Shown in pieces: positions 5,392 through 13,300 of a stretch of 26,055 nucleotides of DNA; positions within the stretch are counted from its first letter, which is position 1, and each line of letters opens with the position of its first letter. The DNA is from a virus. The stretch lies in the IMG/VR virus record IMGVR_UViG_3300050119_000036, positions 1-26,055 of that record, one strand, 5' to 3'. The notes below the pieces were generated by a model that was not told where the DNA came from, ran no database searches, and worked only from the letters and a program-made list of their open reading frames with translations. The position numbers and the translations under genes were made by a program.

Positions 5392-6089
5392 CAGTCCGTC
5401 GTCCAGGTGAGGAGATCCAGGGCGGGCAAGGTGCCAGAGGTGAAGGTCGGCGTGCAGACTCCGGTCGTACCGACCGCCCACTTGCAGATGGCTGGAGCGA
5501 TGGTGTCGGCCGACACGAGGGTCAGGTTGCGCGCCGGGTACGCGGTGGCCGGTAGCGTGAAGGCCGGCGCGGTGGTTATCCCGCCCGAGATTATGCCACC
5601 CAGCCGGACGACATCGCCAGTAACCCGGTAGCCCGCAACCGTGCCACCCGTGGCTGGTCCGCTCGAGCTGGACCACGAGTTGGTGTACGTGGGAATCGGC
5701 AGCCAGCCCGTATCCTGCGCGCCTGCGACGACGTGCCAGTTTCCGCCGTCACACAGCAGGGTGATGGAAGCACCAACAGCAGAGATCTGGATCGTGGTGG
5801 TTGATGCAGGGATGCCCGGGCCGAGGAAGTCGCCATAAATGCCCGAGTTGATCGTGATCGTCCCGGCCGTGTTGTCGGCCTTCTTGACCGCGATGATGTT
5901 CCCGGCGACGCCTGGGCTGGGAAGCGTCATCGTGAGGGCGCTAGCGCCCGTGGTGACGATGTAGGCCCCTCCCGCGACAAGGGGGTTCGTGGACGCGGAT
6001 ACGGCGATTGGGTACAGCACCATGTCGGCCAGCTGGTTCATCTCGGGCGACGTGAGGATCTGGCCTAGCGTGAAGTTCGGTTGCGCCAT
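5391..6089 (-). CDS. Tail-tip / fibre protein, probable receptor-binding
   Basis: A 232-residue product with ATG after AGGAGG. It is Ser/Thr/Gly-rich and beta-strand-like throughout. The N-terminal part (about 1-50) may attach to the tail, residues about 50-125 give short repeats of hydrophobic strands, and the C-terminal domain (about 127-232) shows GWLPIP, then GYRVTGDVVRLGGIISGG and FTLPATAYPA, a pattern typical of C-terminal domains of actinophage minor tail or fibre proteins. It lies between the minor tail protein and the lysis genes, the usual place for host-recognition proteins. The receptor cannot be deduced. Confidence 0.7.
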   Translation of the reverse strand: MAQPNFTLGQILTSPEMNQLADMVLYPIAVSASTNPLVAGGAYIVTTGASALTMTLPSPGVAGNIIAVKKADNTAGTITINSGIYGDFLGPGIPASTTTIQISAVGASITLLCDGGNWHVVAGAQDTGWLPIPTYTNSWSSSSGPATGGTVAGYRVTGDVVRLGGIISGGITTAPAFTLPATAYPARNLTLVSADTIAPAICKWAVGTTGVCTPTFTSGTLPALDLLTWTTD

Positions 6090-6118
6090 GTCGCCTCCTA
6101 TACTGCCCGTTTCTCGGA

Positions 6119-7396
6119 CTAGATGGGTAGTTGGTTAACGTCGAGGACGCCAAGCGTGGCGCTGTCCAGCACGAAGCCGAAGGCGGGCACGGTGCCGAAG
6201 CCGAACTTCACGCGGTATGTGGACCCGGAGGCATCGAGCGCGTAGTTGATCGACTCGACGTACGACGGGATCGCGATCACCGCTGGTGTCCCGCCGCCCG
6301 GCGGAGTCCGCTTCACCCACGCAAGCGACATCAGGTCGAGCGCGGCCAGCGACGCCTGTTGCGTCGGGCTCAGCCCCGCCATCTCAATCTCAAGCGTATC
6401 GAAGCGCACCACGGGGTTCTGGTAGATGCTCAGCACCCAGTTACAGAGCGCCAACACCGCCGTATCGTCCACGTTCTCGACGGTTGGGAGCGTGAGGCTG
6501 CGGAGCTGGTAACGGATCTGACTGGTGTAGTTGTTCGCCGCCATCTGAGCGCCACCGTTGCGGGTGCCAAGGACCTGGTTATACAACAGACGGGTTGCGC
6601 TCACCATGCCGACGTCGAAGTAGCCGAAGGCACCGGCTGCGATGTCGGCGGCAACGTCCGAGAAGGTCGTGGCGAACCCATACGCCTGCTCAGACTCTGC
6701 GATCCAGTACCGGTCGTGGAACTGGATCACGCCGTTCGCGTCGACGAACAGGAAGCCCCACTCAGACGCCGAGATGTTCTGCATGTCGGTCAGCACAACG
6801 TCACCCGGGAATGACGTGCCATACGTGCCCGCCTGGATCGTCGCCAGGCCTGCGGCAATGCTGGTCGGCGCCGCGTAGCCGTTGAGCGCCAGCAGGCCGA
6901 GGATCCTCGCGCCGCTCTGCTGCTGAACCAGGCTCTGGTTCACGACGTATGTGTTCGCCAGGATCGAGAACGTGTCAAGGCAAGTGACCGCAACGGTGCA
7001 GATGTTCGGCTTCTGGTAGCTCACGTCATAGTCGTCGACGATGCCGGTAAACACAGGTACGCCTGCTACGAGTATCTGGACTGGCGTCCGGGGCACGACG
7101 CCGGGATAGTACATGGACGCGGTGTTCGTCGGGTCGAACAGGCGGGACTCGTTGCGGAGCGTGAACGAGCATGTGCCGGTGGTGAACTGGTCGGCCTCGC
7201 GGGAGCGGCCCCGGCCTGTCGCGATCTGGCCCGATACATGCGCCGACACGTCGGTCCAGGGCGGCATCGCGCCTGCGCCGCCCAGCACGTCTGTGGAGTC
7301 CAGCAGGCCATAAACGGGATCGTCCAGCCGGAACAGGGGCCCAGAGCCGGGTATGACGTTGAAGCCGACGAGGACCTGGACGGTTGGCGCGGCCAC
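6119..7396 (-). CDS. Minor tail protein (tail tip / baseplate hub-like)
   Basis: A 425-residue protein, GTG start two bases after the tape-measure stop. An N-terminal beta-rich section contains the CSFTLRNESRLFDPTN and YYPGVVPRTPVQI blocks, followed by VPVFTGIVDDYDVSYQ; this order is characteristic of minor tail proteins of siphophages of actinobacteria, where they form the distal tail or hub ring. The C-terminal half is also beta-rich and ends VLDVNQLPI. In the canonical order the gene after the tape measure builds the tail tip, so it should act early in tail assembly and in host contact. No peptidase motif seen. Confidence 0.8.
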   Translation of the reverse strand: MAAPTVQVLVGFNVIPGSGPLFRLDDPVYGLLDSTDVLGGAGAMPPWTDVSAHVSGQIATGRGRSREADQFTTGTCSFTLRNESRLFDPTNTASMYYPGVVPRTPVQILVAGVPVFTGIVDDYDVSYQKPNICTVAVTCLDTFSILANTYVVNQSLVQQQSGARILGLLALNGYAAPTSIAAGLATIQAGTYGTSFPGDVVLTDMQNISASEWGFLFVDANGVIQFHDRYWIAESEQAYGFATTFSDVAADIAAGAFGYFDVGMVSATRLLYNQVLGTRNGGAQMAANNYTSQIRYQLRSLTLPTVENVDDTAVLALCNWVLSIYQNPVVRFDTLEIEMAGLSPTQQASLAALDLMSLAWVKRTPPGGGTPAVIAIPSYVESINYALDASGSTYRVKFGFGTVPAFGFVLDSATLGVLDVNQLPI

Positions 7397-7397
7397 G

Positions 7398-9812
7398 TCA
7401 GCCGGTCACCCGGATCGGGATCGTCCCGGTGTTCTGCATGTAAATCTTCAGCTGGTTCACAATCTCCTGCGGCGCGGACCCGATGCCGGCGTTCACGGTG
7501 ATGTTATAGACACCACCGCCCGCGCCGGCGCCACCCGGTCCGCCCGCGCCACCAGCGCCGCCTGCGGCGCTGGTGGACGCGATAGCGGGGAGCGACTGTG
7601 CGCGGGCGAAGCTGGTGGTGAGAAGCTGCTGGGGGATGACGTACTCGGGGCCGGCATCACCTATCAAAGCCAGAGTCGGCTGGGTCACGTATCCGCCCCC
7701 GGCGAAGCCGAGCACCTTCGCAATTGCCCCCGCTCCCGGGATGTTGTTTATAGTGCTCTTGATGGCGTTCCCGAGGATGCCGGCCATGCCGGAGATGGCC
7801 TGTCCAATCTTCGCGGGCAAGCTCGCGAAGAAGCTGACGATGCCAGAGATGAAGCCGCCGACGCCCGAGGTGATCGTGCTCCAAACGGCCGTAACCTTCC
7901 CTGGCAACTGCTCGAAGAAGCCCTCCACCTTGTCGATCATGCCGCTGACGCCGGAGGTGACATCGCCCCATGCCGTGGTGAAGAAGCCCGTGATGTCAGA
8001 CACCACGCCGGAAACGAAGGTCTTGATCTTGCCGAAGTTGAGGACCACGAGCGCGACGAGCCCCGCGACCGCGAGACCGATCAGGATGAAGGGCGCAAGG
8101 GGCAGCAGGAACGCGGCGGCCATAGCGATGCCGGCGCCTACGGCGCCAATCACCATGGCCGCGGTTGCGATTGCCCAACTCGCCGCCGCCGCGACAGCCG
8201 CGCCGATCGCGCCTAGCTGCGCCGGGACCCACGCGACCGCCGCGGTCACGCCACTCGCGACCGCGCCAGCGGCCGCAGTCGCCCATCCGGCCACCATTGC
8301 GCCAGCCGTCGTAGCGGTTGAGATGGCCAGACTAACCAACGTCGGAATCAGCGTGGCCATGATAACGCCCGCCAGCCCGATCAGTACGGGCGTGGGGATC
8401 TTCGCGACGAAGCCGACGAAGGCGCCAACCACGTTGCCAATCCCTGTCACCACGTCGCCTAGGCCGCTCCAGAGGCCGCGCAGGTTCTCGACCCAATCGG
8501 CCGTGTGGGAGATTATCGGCACGATACTGGTGGCAATCCTGACCAGGACAGGCATCAGCACTTCACCGATCTTCGTGCCCACATCATCGACGGTCGCGCC
8601 GATAATCTTCATCTGGTCGCCCATGTTCTGCATCGCCTTCTGGGCGGCAGCATGTGCGAGGCCGGTATTTGTGACCGCGTCCGTGTCCTTCTGGAGAACG
8701 CCGGGGCCAGCCATGATCGTGTCCAGCAGCTTCTTGTTTGCAGAGGTGCCGAACACGACGCCCAGCGTTTGAAGCTGCTGCGCCTGGGTCATACCGTCGA
8801 GCTTCGGCTTCAGTTGGGCCATCACCGCGCCGATGCCCTCGAACTTCCCCTGGGCATTGAACACGTTCAGCCCCAGCGACTGGAACTCAGACTCGTTCTG
8901 CGCCGCCGCGCCCGTCATCGCGCCGATGGCGGTTGGGGTGAGCTGCGCCGTCTTGATAAGCGACGTGATGCCGGTCGTGACAGCCGTGAGCCCCTGCCTA
9001 CCCGTCTCGCCGTGCTCCTTCAGGTCGTCGAGTAGCCCCGCGATCTGACCGAGCGGCGGGGTCAGATCACCAAGCTGGGAGTGCATCTTCGAGACGGCGG
9101 AGGCCACTCCCGTGATGCCCGTGCCCGATATGACGCCAGCCTCGTACAACGTGTTCATGGTCCCGGCCGCGCCGTTGGCCTTGATGCCGAACGCCTGCAT
9201 CGTGTTTGCCAGCGCAGACGTGACGGAGCCGAGCGACTCGCCCGTGGCCGTGGCGCCGTCCATCGCGGCGCGCATCACGGTCATCGCCTGGCCAGAGGTG
9301 AGCGCCTTCCCCTGCGTCGCGTCCAGCTGTGCCGCAACGCCCGCGTACGCCTTCGTGATCGTCGTGCCGGTGAATATCGACGTGCCGGCAGTGTTCAGGA
9401 ACGCGTCGCCTATCCCCTTCGCGGCCGCCTGGGAGATGCCCGCGTTTGCCGCGAGCTGGTTCGTGGCCTTGTCAAACTTGTCCGCCATGTCGAGCGATGC
9501 GGCGCCTATGCCGATAACCGCCGCGCCGACCGCGACGCCGATCATAGGCATAAGCGCGCCGAACTTGCCCGCGCTGGAGTCGGCGTCGTCGAACTTCTTG
9601 CCGACGTTCGTGATGGAGCCGGAGAAGGGGACGCCCCAACTGCCGAGCTTCTCCCCCAGCTGCGTCAGCTTGCCGCCGCTAGACGCCATCTTGTCCATGC
9701 TGGCGGCGCCCTCGTCGGCGACGCCGTTGGCGGCGACGGAGAGTTCGCCGAACGAGCGCAGAGCTTGCGCTGTGTCGGCGCTGACCATCACTCGGACTAG
9801 TTTATCTGCCAC
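7398..9812 (-). CDS. Tape measure protein
   Basis: At 804 residues this is the longest gene in the window. I place the start at a GTG (9812) because GGAGGC lies six bases upstream. Residues about 75-400 resemble the TP901-type tape-measure core (SLDMADKFDKATNQLAANAG, later QLQTLGVVFGTSANKKLLDT). About 425-595 is a long Ala/Gly/Val-rich hydrophobic region with several potential membrane segments. A second amphipathic part (about 600-700) and a Gly-rich linker (about 750-770) precede a short C-terminal domain. The protein sets tail length and, on infection, probably inserts in the membrane. Its place between the chaperones and the minor tail protein fits exactly. Confidence 0.92.
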   Translation of the reverse strand: MADKLVRVMVSADTAQALRSFGELSVAANGVADEGAASMDKMASSGGKLTQLGEKLGSWGVPFSGSITNVGKKFDDADSSAGKFGALMPMIGVAVGAAVIGIGAASLDMADKFDKATNQLAANAGISQAAAKGIGDAFLNTAGTSIFTGTTITKAYAGVAAQLDATQGKALTSGQAMTVMRAAMDGATATGESLGSVTSALANTMQAFGIKANGAAGTMNTLYEAGVISGTGITGVASAVSKMHSQLGDLTPPLGQIAGLLDDLKEHGETGRQGLTAVTTGITSLIKTAQLTPTAIGAMTGAAAQNESEFQSLGLNVFNAQGKFEGIGAVMAQLKPKLDGMTQAQQLQTLGVVFGTSANKKLLDTIMAGPGVLQKDTDAVTNTGLAHAAAQKAMQNMGDQMKIIGATVDDVGTKIGEVLMPVLVRIATSIVPIISHTADWVENLRGLWSGLGDVVTGIGNVVGAFVGFVAKIPTPVLIGLAGVIMATLIPTLVSLAISTATTAGAMVAGWATAAAGAVASGVTAAVAWVPAQLGAIGAAVAAAASWAIATAAMVIGAVGAGIAMAAAFLLPLAPFILIGLAVAGLVALVVLNFGKIKTFVSGVVSDITGFFTTAWGDVTSGVSGMIDKVEGFFEQLPGKVTAVWSTITSGVGGFISGIVSFFASLPAKIGQAISGMAGILGNAIKSTINNIPGAGAIAKVLGFAGGGYVTQPTLALIGDAGPEYVIPQQLLTTSFARAQSLPAIASTSAAGGAGGAGGPGGAGAGGGVYNITVNAGIGSAPQEIVNQLKIYMQNTGTIPIRVTG

Positions 9813-10000
9813 GGCTCGCCTCCACATGATCGGCCCAGGCGCTCCAGCGTGCGCTGCAAGTCGCGCCGAATCTCGCTCAGATCAGGCAGCTCCGGGACGC
9901 TGGCCGGGATGACGGGGGCGCGGCGGTAGCCATTGCCCTGACCGTTTTGCTCTCCGGCCTCGGCCACCCTTCGAAAGGCTTCCTGTAAGTCCCTATTCAT
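9797..10000 (-). CDS. Hypothetical small helical protein (67 aa)
   Basis: The ATG overlaps the stop of the endonuclease VII-like gene (ATGA at 9997-10000), and the 3' end overlaps the tape-measure start by 16 bases. The product has two charged helices (MNRDLQEAFRRVAEA and LSEIRRDLQRTLERL) joined by a Pro-rich middle. It has no recognised family. Position next to the tape measure suggests a tail assembly role, but that is inference. Confidence 0.6.
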   Translation of the reverse strand: MNRDLQEAFRRVAEAGEQNGQGNGYRRAPVIPASVPELPDLSEIRRDLQRTLERLGRSCGGEPWQIN

Positions 10001-10278
10001 GGCTGAAGCTTACCACCAGATCCGAGGCTCGAATCGGAGCCACAGCCGAGGCAGCAGCAGTCCTGGTCAACCAATAAGCCGACATACCGGTCTTCGGTCA
10101 GGCCATACTTGCGCCTCATGTGGCCGAGTTGGTCCTGATAAGGCCGCTGCCCCACCCGGCCAGCATCGTAGTCCCGACGGCATGCGCGGCACACGCGCGT
10201 TCCCGAGGGGTACCCATTCGGATATACCCTTGTGTTCTCCGGGGTCCACGCATGTCCACGATGACAAGTATTCGCCAC
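9997..10278 (-). CDS. Truncated endonuclease VII-like protein
   Basis: A 93-residue product with features of the recombination endonuclease VII family's first half: CHRGH near the N-terminus, NTRVYPNGYPSGTRVCRACRR with a C-x2-C pair, then RKYGLTEDRYVGLLVDQ and CLGCG, where the HNH domain should begin. The sequence then stops after GGKLQP, before the DHDH metal-binding motif and the C-terminal CxxCN, so the nuclease centre is absent. Start is a GTG directly after the gp10-like stop codon. It sits inside the tail gene cluster between a gp10-like gene and the tape measure, an odd site. It may be a decayed homing-type insertion or a DNA-binding remnant with a new role. Confidence 0.6.
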   Translation of the reverse strand: MANTCHRGHAWTPENTRVYPNGYPSGTRVCRACRRDYDAGRVGQRPYQDQLGHMRRKYGLTEDRYVGLLVDQDCCCLGCGSDSSLGSGGKLQP

Positions 10279-10719
10279 TTATATGTCCATCGCTCCATCG
10301 AGTGCTTCTGAGACAGCGGCGAATACCAGGACGGAAACCTCATCGCTCTTGGTCTCCAGCGCCGGGGACAGGTACGGACGCGCCGTCTGCCACACCTGCG
10401 GCAGTGAGAACACCGGCCCGAATACCGGGTGGTCCCAGCCGCCCGGCGCGTACTCCTCTACGGCCCGGAAGTCGGTGCGTGGAAGCCCGACATAGATCGA
10501 AAGCCCCGACATGTAGACCTTGATGGCGTCCGCGATCTTGGACGAGTAGGAGGCGTTCTGCTTCGCCTGCGCGGCGACGATCATCCCCGCCGCCTTCAAG
10601 GTCGCCGTTAGCTCTTTATAGAGCAGCGGCTCGACGGCCTTGAAGTTCACGGCGAGAAAATGAAAGTCCTCAAGGTTGACGTAGACACCGGTGCCCGGCT
10701 TGGAGGTCTCAATGCCCAT
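10279..10719 (-). CDS. HK97 gp10-like tail/neck protein
   Basis: A 146-residue product. Residues about 50-140 show the gp10-family pattern: VAAQAKQNASYSSKIADAI, a beta section, then GGWDHPVFGPV and ARPYLSPALETKSDEV. The family acts in head-tail or tail completion. In many phages it lies between the head-tail connectors and the tail tube gene; here it follows the frameshifted chaperones, which is unusual. The ATG is four bases after the GT stop, with GGGTGA upstream. Family assignment is from pattern memory. Confidence 0.7.
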   Translation of the reverse strand: MGIETSKPGTGVYVNLEDFHFLAVNFKAVEPLLYKELTATLKAAGMIVAAQAKQNASYSSKIADAIKVYMSGLSIYVGLPRTDFRAVEEYAPGGWDHPVFGPVFSLPQVWQTARPYLSPALETKSDEVSVLVFAAVSEALDGAMDI

Positions 10720-10722
10720 GTG

Positions 10723-11168
10723 TCACCCTTGGTTCATGCGGTTGTATGCTACGATCATCGACTCAATCATACCGTCCGGCAGCGAATCGTCTAGCAGGAA
10801 CTGCGGGGGAATGCCGGTGGCCACTGCGAGAGCTGCTATGTTATAGCCGGTGCTGCCTCTTTGAAAGGGGATGACTCTATCTCCAGGTCGATGCCCTCGA
10901 CGGTATCGAGCCACGCCTCAAACGTCGGGAAGTCCGCGGGCGGTCCGCCGTCTGCGCGGCCCCAGCGACGCTCTGCCTCCCACGCCAGCCAGTATGAACG
11001 CGTTGCGGCATCCTCGCCGTTGAACGCGGTGCCCAGGCCAGCGTGGTACTTCTCTTCGAACGCGACCTCCACGGAGGCACGGCACGAAGTCCGAACGACC
11101 GTGCCGTCCACCTTGGAGATGTAGATAACCTTGCGGGAGAATGGGTTGGGTGCCTTGCCACTTGCCAC
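10723..11168 (-). CDS. Tail assembly chaperone GT (by -1 frameshift)
   Basis: The longer tail chaperone is made when ribosomes reading the G frame slip back one base at CCCTTTC (10863-10869) and continue in the frame that ends at 10723, giving about 148 residues. The T part begins QRGSTGYNIAALAVATGIPP and ends NRMNQG; its AALAVATGIPPQFLLDD block is typical of actinophage T extensions. G and GT together are thought to coat the tape measure during tail tube growth. The order major tail protein, G/GT, then tape measure (here after three small genes) is canonical. The downstream open frame has no good start of its own, supporting frameshift expression. Confidence 0.85.
10836..11168 (-). CDS. Tail assembly chaperone G
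   Basis: A 110-residue product starting at a GTG that overlaps the last base of the major tail protein stop. It carries charged helices and a typical position, and ends EAAPAIT about ten codons past the slippery site. Families of this kind are poorly conserved, so the call rests on gene order plus the frameshift signal and the recognisable T extension. It is the abundant form of the chaperone pair. Confidence 0.8.
   Translation of the reverse strand: MASGKAPNPFSRKVIYISKVDGTVVRTSCRASVEVAFEEKYHAGLGTAFNGEDAATRSYWLAWEAERRWGRADGGPPADFPTFEAWLDTVEGIDLEIESSPFKEAAPAIT
10863..10869 (-). promoter_or_regulatory. Programmed -1 ribosomal frameshift site CCCTTTC
   Basis: On the minus strand the G reading frame is ..TCC CCT TTC AAA.., so C-CCT-TTC is an in-phase X-XXY-YYZ heptamer. 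After a -1 slip the codons read CCC TTT, then CAA AGA in the T frame. Both tRNAs can re-pair at the first two positions. I saw no obvious downstream pseudoknot by eye. Confidence 0.85.
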
Positions 11169-11575
11169 TATGAGGTGGCCTTCGTGACTGGTCCGCTGAT
11201 CGGCCAGGTAACGCTGACCTTCTCAAGGTCTCCGATCTTGCCGGCGAGCGGCTTCCAGTCGGTAACGAGCGCATTCATCGTGTACGACGGGTTCGTGGTC
11301 GAGGTCGTGCCCGCCACGGGCAGGACCGCGACGGTGGCGACGGTGGAGAGGAGGGGATAGATCGTCGCCTCGACGGCGCTGCCCGAGAAGTCCTGCTGGA
11401 GCTCTAGCGTGAGCTTGTGGTCTCCGAGACCCGCAAGGCGGGTCTTGCTGCCCGAGCCGAACGCGGTGGAGTCGACATCGGCGAAGGTCTCGTCAATCTC
11501 GACCGAGTCGCACCACGCGGAGAGGTTGACAGAGTTGATAGTGATGCTTGGGTTCAGTAGTACGGTCTTAGCCAT
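11168..11575 (-). CDS. Major tail (tube) protein
   Basis: A 135-residue, beta-strand-rich protein with the family pattern: an N-terminal MAKTVLLNPSITINSVNLS, then VEIDETFADVDSTAFGSG, the KLTLELQQDF block, TNPSYTMNALV and a final KVSVTWPISGP. Hexameric rings of such proteins stack to form the siphophage tail tube. It lies after the tail terminator candidate and directly before the chaperone G/GT genes, as expected. Translation starts at an ATG within the end of the preceding gene. Confidence 0.9.
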   Translation of the reverse strand: MAKTVLLNPSITINSVNLSAWCDSVEIDETFADVDSTAFGSGSKTRLAGLGDHKLTLELQQDFSGSAVEATIYPLLSTVATVAVLPVAGTTSTTNPSYTMNALVTDWKPLAGKIGDLEKVSVTWPISGPVTKATS

Positions 11576-11792
11576 TTTGGTCAGGCTCCTCGTGTGTGAC
11601 CTCGGTGGTCAGGGTGGTTGCGGCCGGTGCTTCCGGCGTGTCATCCGGCGTGTCGTCCGGCGTGTCATCGGGGCGGATGGCGAGATGCCCCCCGGCCAGC
11701 AACGCGGCGATGTTACAGGTGCCGAGCTGCTCCTCGGATAGGACGGTGCCCTCGGGCTGGGCAAAGTTTCCACTGGTTACGATATAGTTCAC
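11568..11792 (-). CDS. Hypothetical protein with DDTP repeat (74 aa)
   Basis: A GTG start (11792) with GGGAGA upstream gives a 74-residue product. The first 45 residues look folded (NYIVTSGNFAQPEGTVLSEE and CNIAALLAGGHLAI); the rest is low-complexity and acidic, with three DDTP units and a Thr/Glu-rich end. Small proteins with an 'f....G....e' N-terminal block occur near tail tube genes of actinophages, but I cannot name this one. Its 3' end overlaps the major tail protein gene by 8 bases. The acidic tail could be a structural decoration or a flexible linker. Confidence 0.65.
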   Translation of the reverse strand: MNYIVTSGNFAQPEGTVLSEEQLGTCNIAALLAGGHLAIRPDDTPDDTPDDTPEAPAATTLTTEVTHEEPDQNG

Positions 11793-11809
11793 GCGGTTCT
11801 CCCAAGCCG

Positions 11810-12262
11810 TTAAGCCGTCACTTCGACAGAAAATGGGCATACGGCATACTCAACGGGCGGGGTGCCGATGCCGAGCGAGCCTGGCGGGCCAGACTCGACG
11901 ACGACTACATCCTGGACGACGCCGCCCAGCGAGCGGGCGCCAACCGCATCGGGCGCCTCCAGCGCCGCGCGGATCGACGACGGGCCATCGTAGGACATGA
12001 AGCCCTCGAGCGACGCCATCGATGTGCGGACGTTGACGCGTCCTACGATCAGGTGCAGGGTGAACTCGTGGTGAACGTTTCCGTTCCCGAACGCGGCATG
12101 GTACGTCACCTTCTCGATGGCCGGCAGGAGTAGCGGGGTTGGCACCTGGTCCGACAGGTACGGCAGGGAGCGGAGCGTAACGCCGTTCGCCTTGGTGTAC
12201 GCGAGGACCGATGCGGAGATGGCGCTGGCGATCTGGGTTACCGATGGTGTTTGATAAGTCAT
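11810..12262 (-). CDS. Probable tail terminator protein
   Basis: A 150-residue product with ATG overlapping the preceding TAA (TAATG). It begins with a helical segment (about 8-25), then alternating strands: the EKVTYHAAFGNGNVHHEF, LHLIVGRVNV and LEGFMSYDGPSSIRAAL blocks, and a final strand ending FSVEVTA. A 'd....g..fl...GP.SIraALe' block followed by a final strand matches tail terminator proteins of siphophages, which cap the tail tube and join it to the head. The position between the connector and the major tail protein supports this. Fairly confident on position, moderate on sequence. Confidence 0.65.
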   Translation of the reverse strand: MTYQTPSVTQIASAISASVLAYTKANGVTLRSLPYLSDQVPTPLLLPAIEKVTYHAAFGNGNVHHEFTLHLIVGRVNVRTSMASLEGFMSYDGPSSIRAALEAPDAVGARSLGGVVQDVVVVESGPPGSLGIGTPPVEYAVCPFSVEVTA

Positions 12263-12333
12263 TATGGCGATGCGGTCATGCAGAGGTACACGATCAGCCC
12301 TCCCAGAACGCAGCCGACGAATAGCGTGATCAT
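12262..12333 (-). CDS. Micro membrane peptide (23 aa)
   Basis: A tiny frame linked on both sides by overlapping codons: its ATG overlaps the connector stop (ATGA at 12330-12333) and its TAA overlaps the next ATG (TAATG). The product is almost one TM helix (ITLFVGCVLGGLIVYLCM) with a three-residue polar tail. The precise double coupling argues it is translated. It may exist mainly to carry ribosomes to the next gene, or be a micro membrane protein like those near 22.4 and 24.8 kb. Confidence 0.55.
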   Translation of the reverse strand: MITLFVGCVLGGLIVYLCMTASP

Positions 12334-13022
12334 GCCACAAGGACCGATTCGTGCATGTACGGCCTGAGCAGCTTCGCCGTGGTCGGGTGCAGCTCGGGCT
12401 TCGCCCGCACGATGCCAGTCTCGCCGAAGGCGGTCGCGCCGAACGGCGCGTTCTTCATGCTGTACAGGCTGAGCGCCTCGAAGATACACGCCTGCTTCAC
12501 GTCAACGGGGATATACGTCCAGCCCCACTGCGCCGTCACCTGGACGAGCGCCTGCTGGTACGGCTGGGCCCAGTTGATCGTGCTCCAGATCGGGAAGTAC
12601 AGGCTCTTGATGCACCGGATGCGGTCGAACGCCCACGGCTGCCCACGGAGCAAGCCGTTCAGCGGCTCGAGCTGGACGTCGCCCGCCTCCAGGGTCCGAC
12701 CGTCGACAACGGTCGGCAGTGCGAACGTGATGCCCGTCGAGAAGTCACCCGCGCCCGCGAAGTCGGCGACAATCTCCAGCCCCTCCATCGTCATGAAGTC
12801 GTCGACCTCCAACAACCACATGTTCTCTGCGACGAACGTGCGGGTCGACGCGGCGGGGTCCTGGTAGAACCGGCGCTCGGTAACGTTCTCGATCTCGCGG
12901 CTTGCCGCGTCGATGGCGAGCGATATCTGGTAGTCGTCGTTGACATCCGTCAGCGGGATTGCAAGCGCGGCCTTCACGTCGTTCAGCGAACAGAGCGGGT
13001 TGATGAGTGGATAACCGGACAT
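12330..13022 (-). CDS. Head-tail connector (gp6-like adaptor)
   Basis: A 230-residue protein with the N-terminal pattern of phage head-tail connectors: LCSLNDVKAALAI, DVNDDYQISLAIDAASREIE and TERRFYQ (about residues 10-53), a helix hairpin that docks on the portal ring. The middle is beta-rich and the C-terminal helix contains VDVKQACIFEALSLYSM. Such adaptors form a ring under the portal. Its ATG overlaps the preceding stop (TGATG). Its place after the capsid and Ig-like genes and before the tail terminator candidate is canonical. It is larger than the usual 100-residue HK97 gp6, consistent with longer actinophage versions. Confidence 0.8.
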   Translation of the reverse strand: MSGYPLINPLCSLNDVKAALAIPLTDVNDDYQISLAIDAASREIENVTERRFYQDPAASTRTFVAENMWLLEVDDFMTMEGLEIVADFAGAGDFSTGITFALPTVVDGRTLEAGDVQLEPLNGLLRGQPWAFDRIRCIKSLYFPIWSTINWAQPYQQALVQVTAQWGWTYIPVDVKQACIFEALSLYSMKNAPFGATAFGETGIVRAKPELHPTTAKLLRPYMHESVLVA

Positions 13023-13300
13023 CAGAACGGCAAAGCCTCCGTGTCAAACTCGCCAACGCCCGAGACCTGCACGGCGCCGGTCCCGATGAACTCATAAAGC
13101 ACCTGAACGGTCCCGAACCCCGTCGTGTCGATGTCAGCAGAGTAGACTCCGGTGGAGATCAGGGCCGGGGTCACCGTGGTGACGACGGTCGTGCCGGCCT
13201 GGGAATACTTCAGGACAACCGTCGTAGGATCGGCCAGCGCGTCGGTCGTGTCCGTGAATGTCCCCGTGACGGTCACGAGGGTTCCGGCGGTATAGAGCAT
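13022..13300 (-). CDS. Ig-like beta-sandwich protein, probable structural
   Basis: A 92-residue product, ATG overlapping the previous stop (TGATG at 13298-13302). It is almost all strands: the TLVTVTGTFTD, TTVVLKYSQAG, TGVYSADIDTTGFGTVQVLYEF and AVQVSGVGEF segments. This pattern (yTaGtlVtVtgtFtD....dPttVvl.....tGvY.adidtt) is common in small actinophage virion proteins next to connectors and suggests an Ig-like fold. It may decorate the capsid or neck. A small structural protein is likely; the exact location on the virion is not known. Confidence 0.65.
   Translation of the reverse strand: MLYTAGTLVTVTGTFTDTTDALADPTTVVLKYSQAGTTVVTTVTPALISTGVYSADIDTTGFGTVQVLYEFIGTGAVQVSGVGEFDTEALPF

Noticed and set aside
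7573-8772. Long plus-strand open frame (399 codons) opposite the tape measure gene
   Set aside because: It is a low-complexity Ala/Pro/Thr antisense shadow caused by GC-rich codon structure; the minus-strand frame has clear tape-measure features.
9112-9912. Plus-strand open frame of 266 codons
   Set aside because: Antisense shadow of the tape measure N-terminal part with no ribosome site or recognisable motif.
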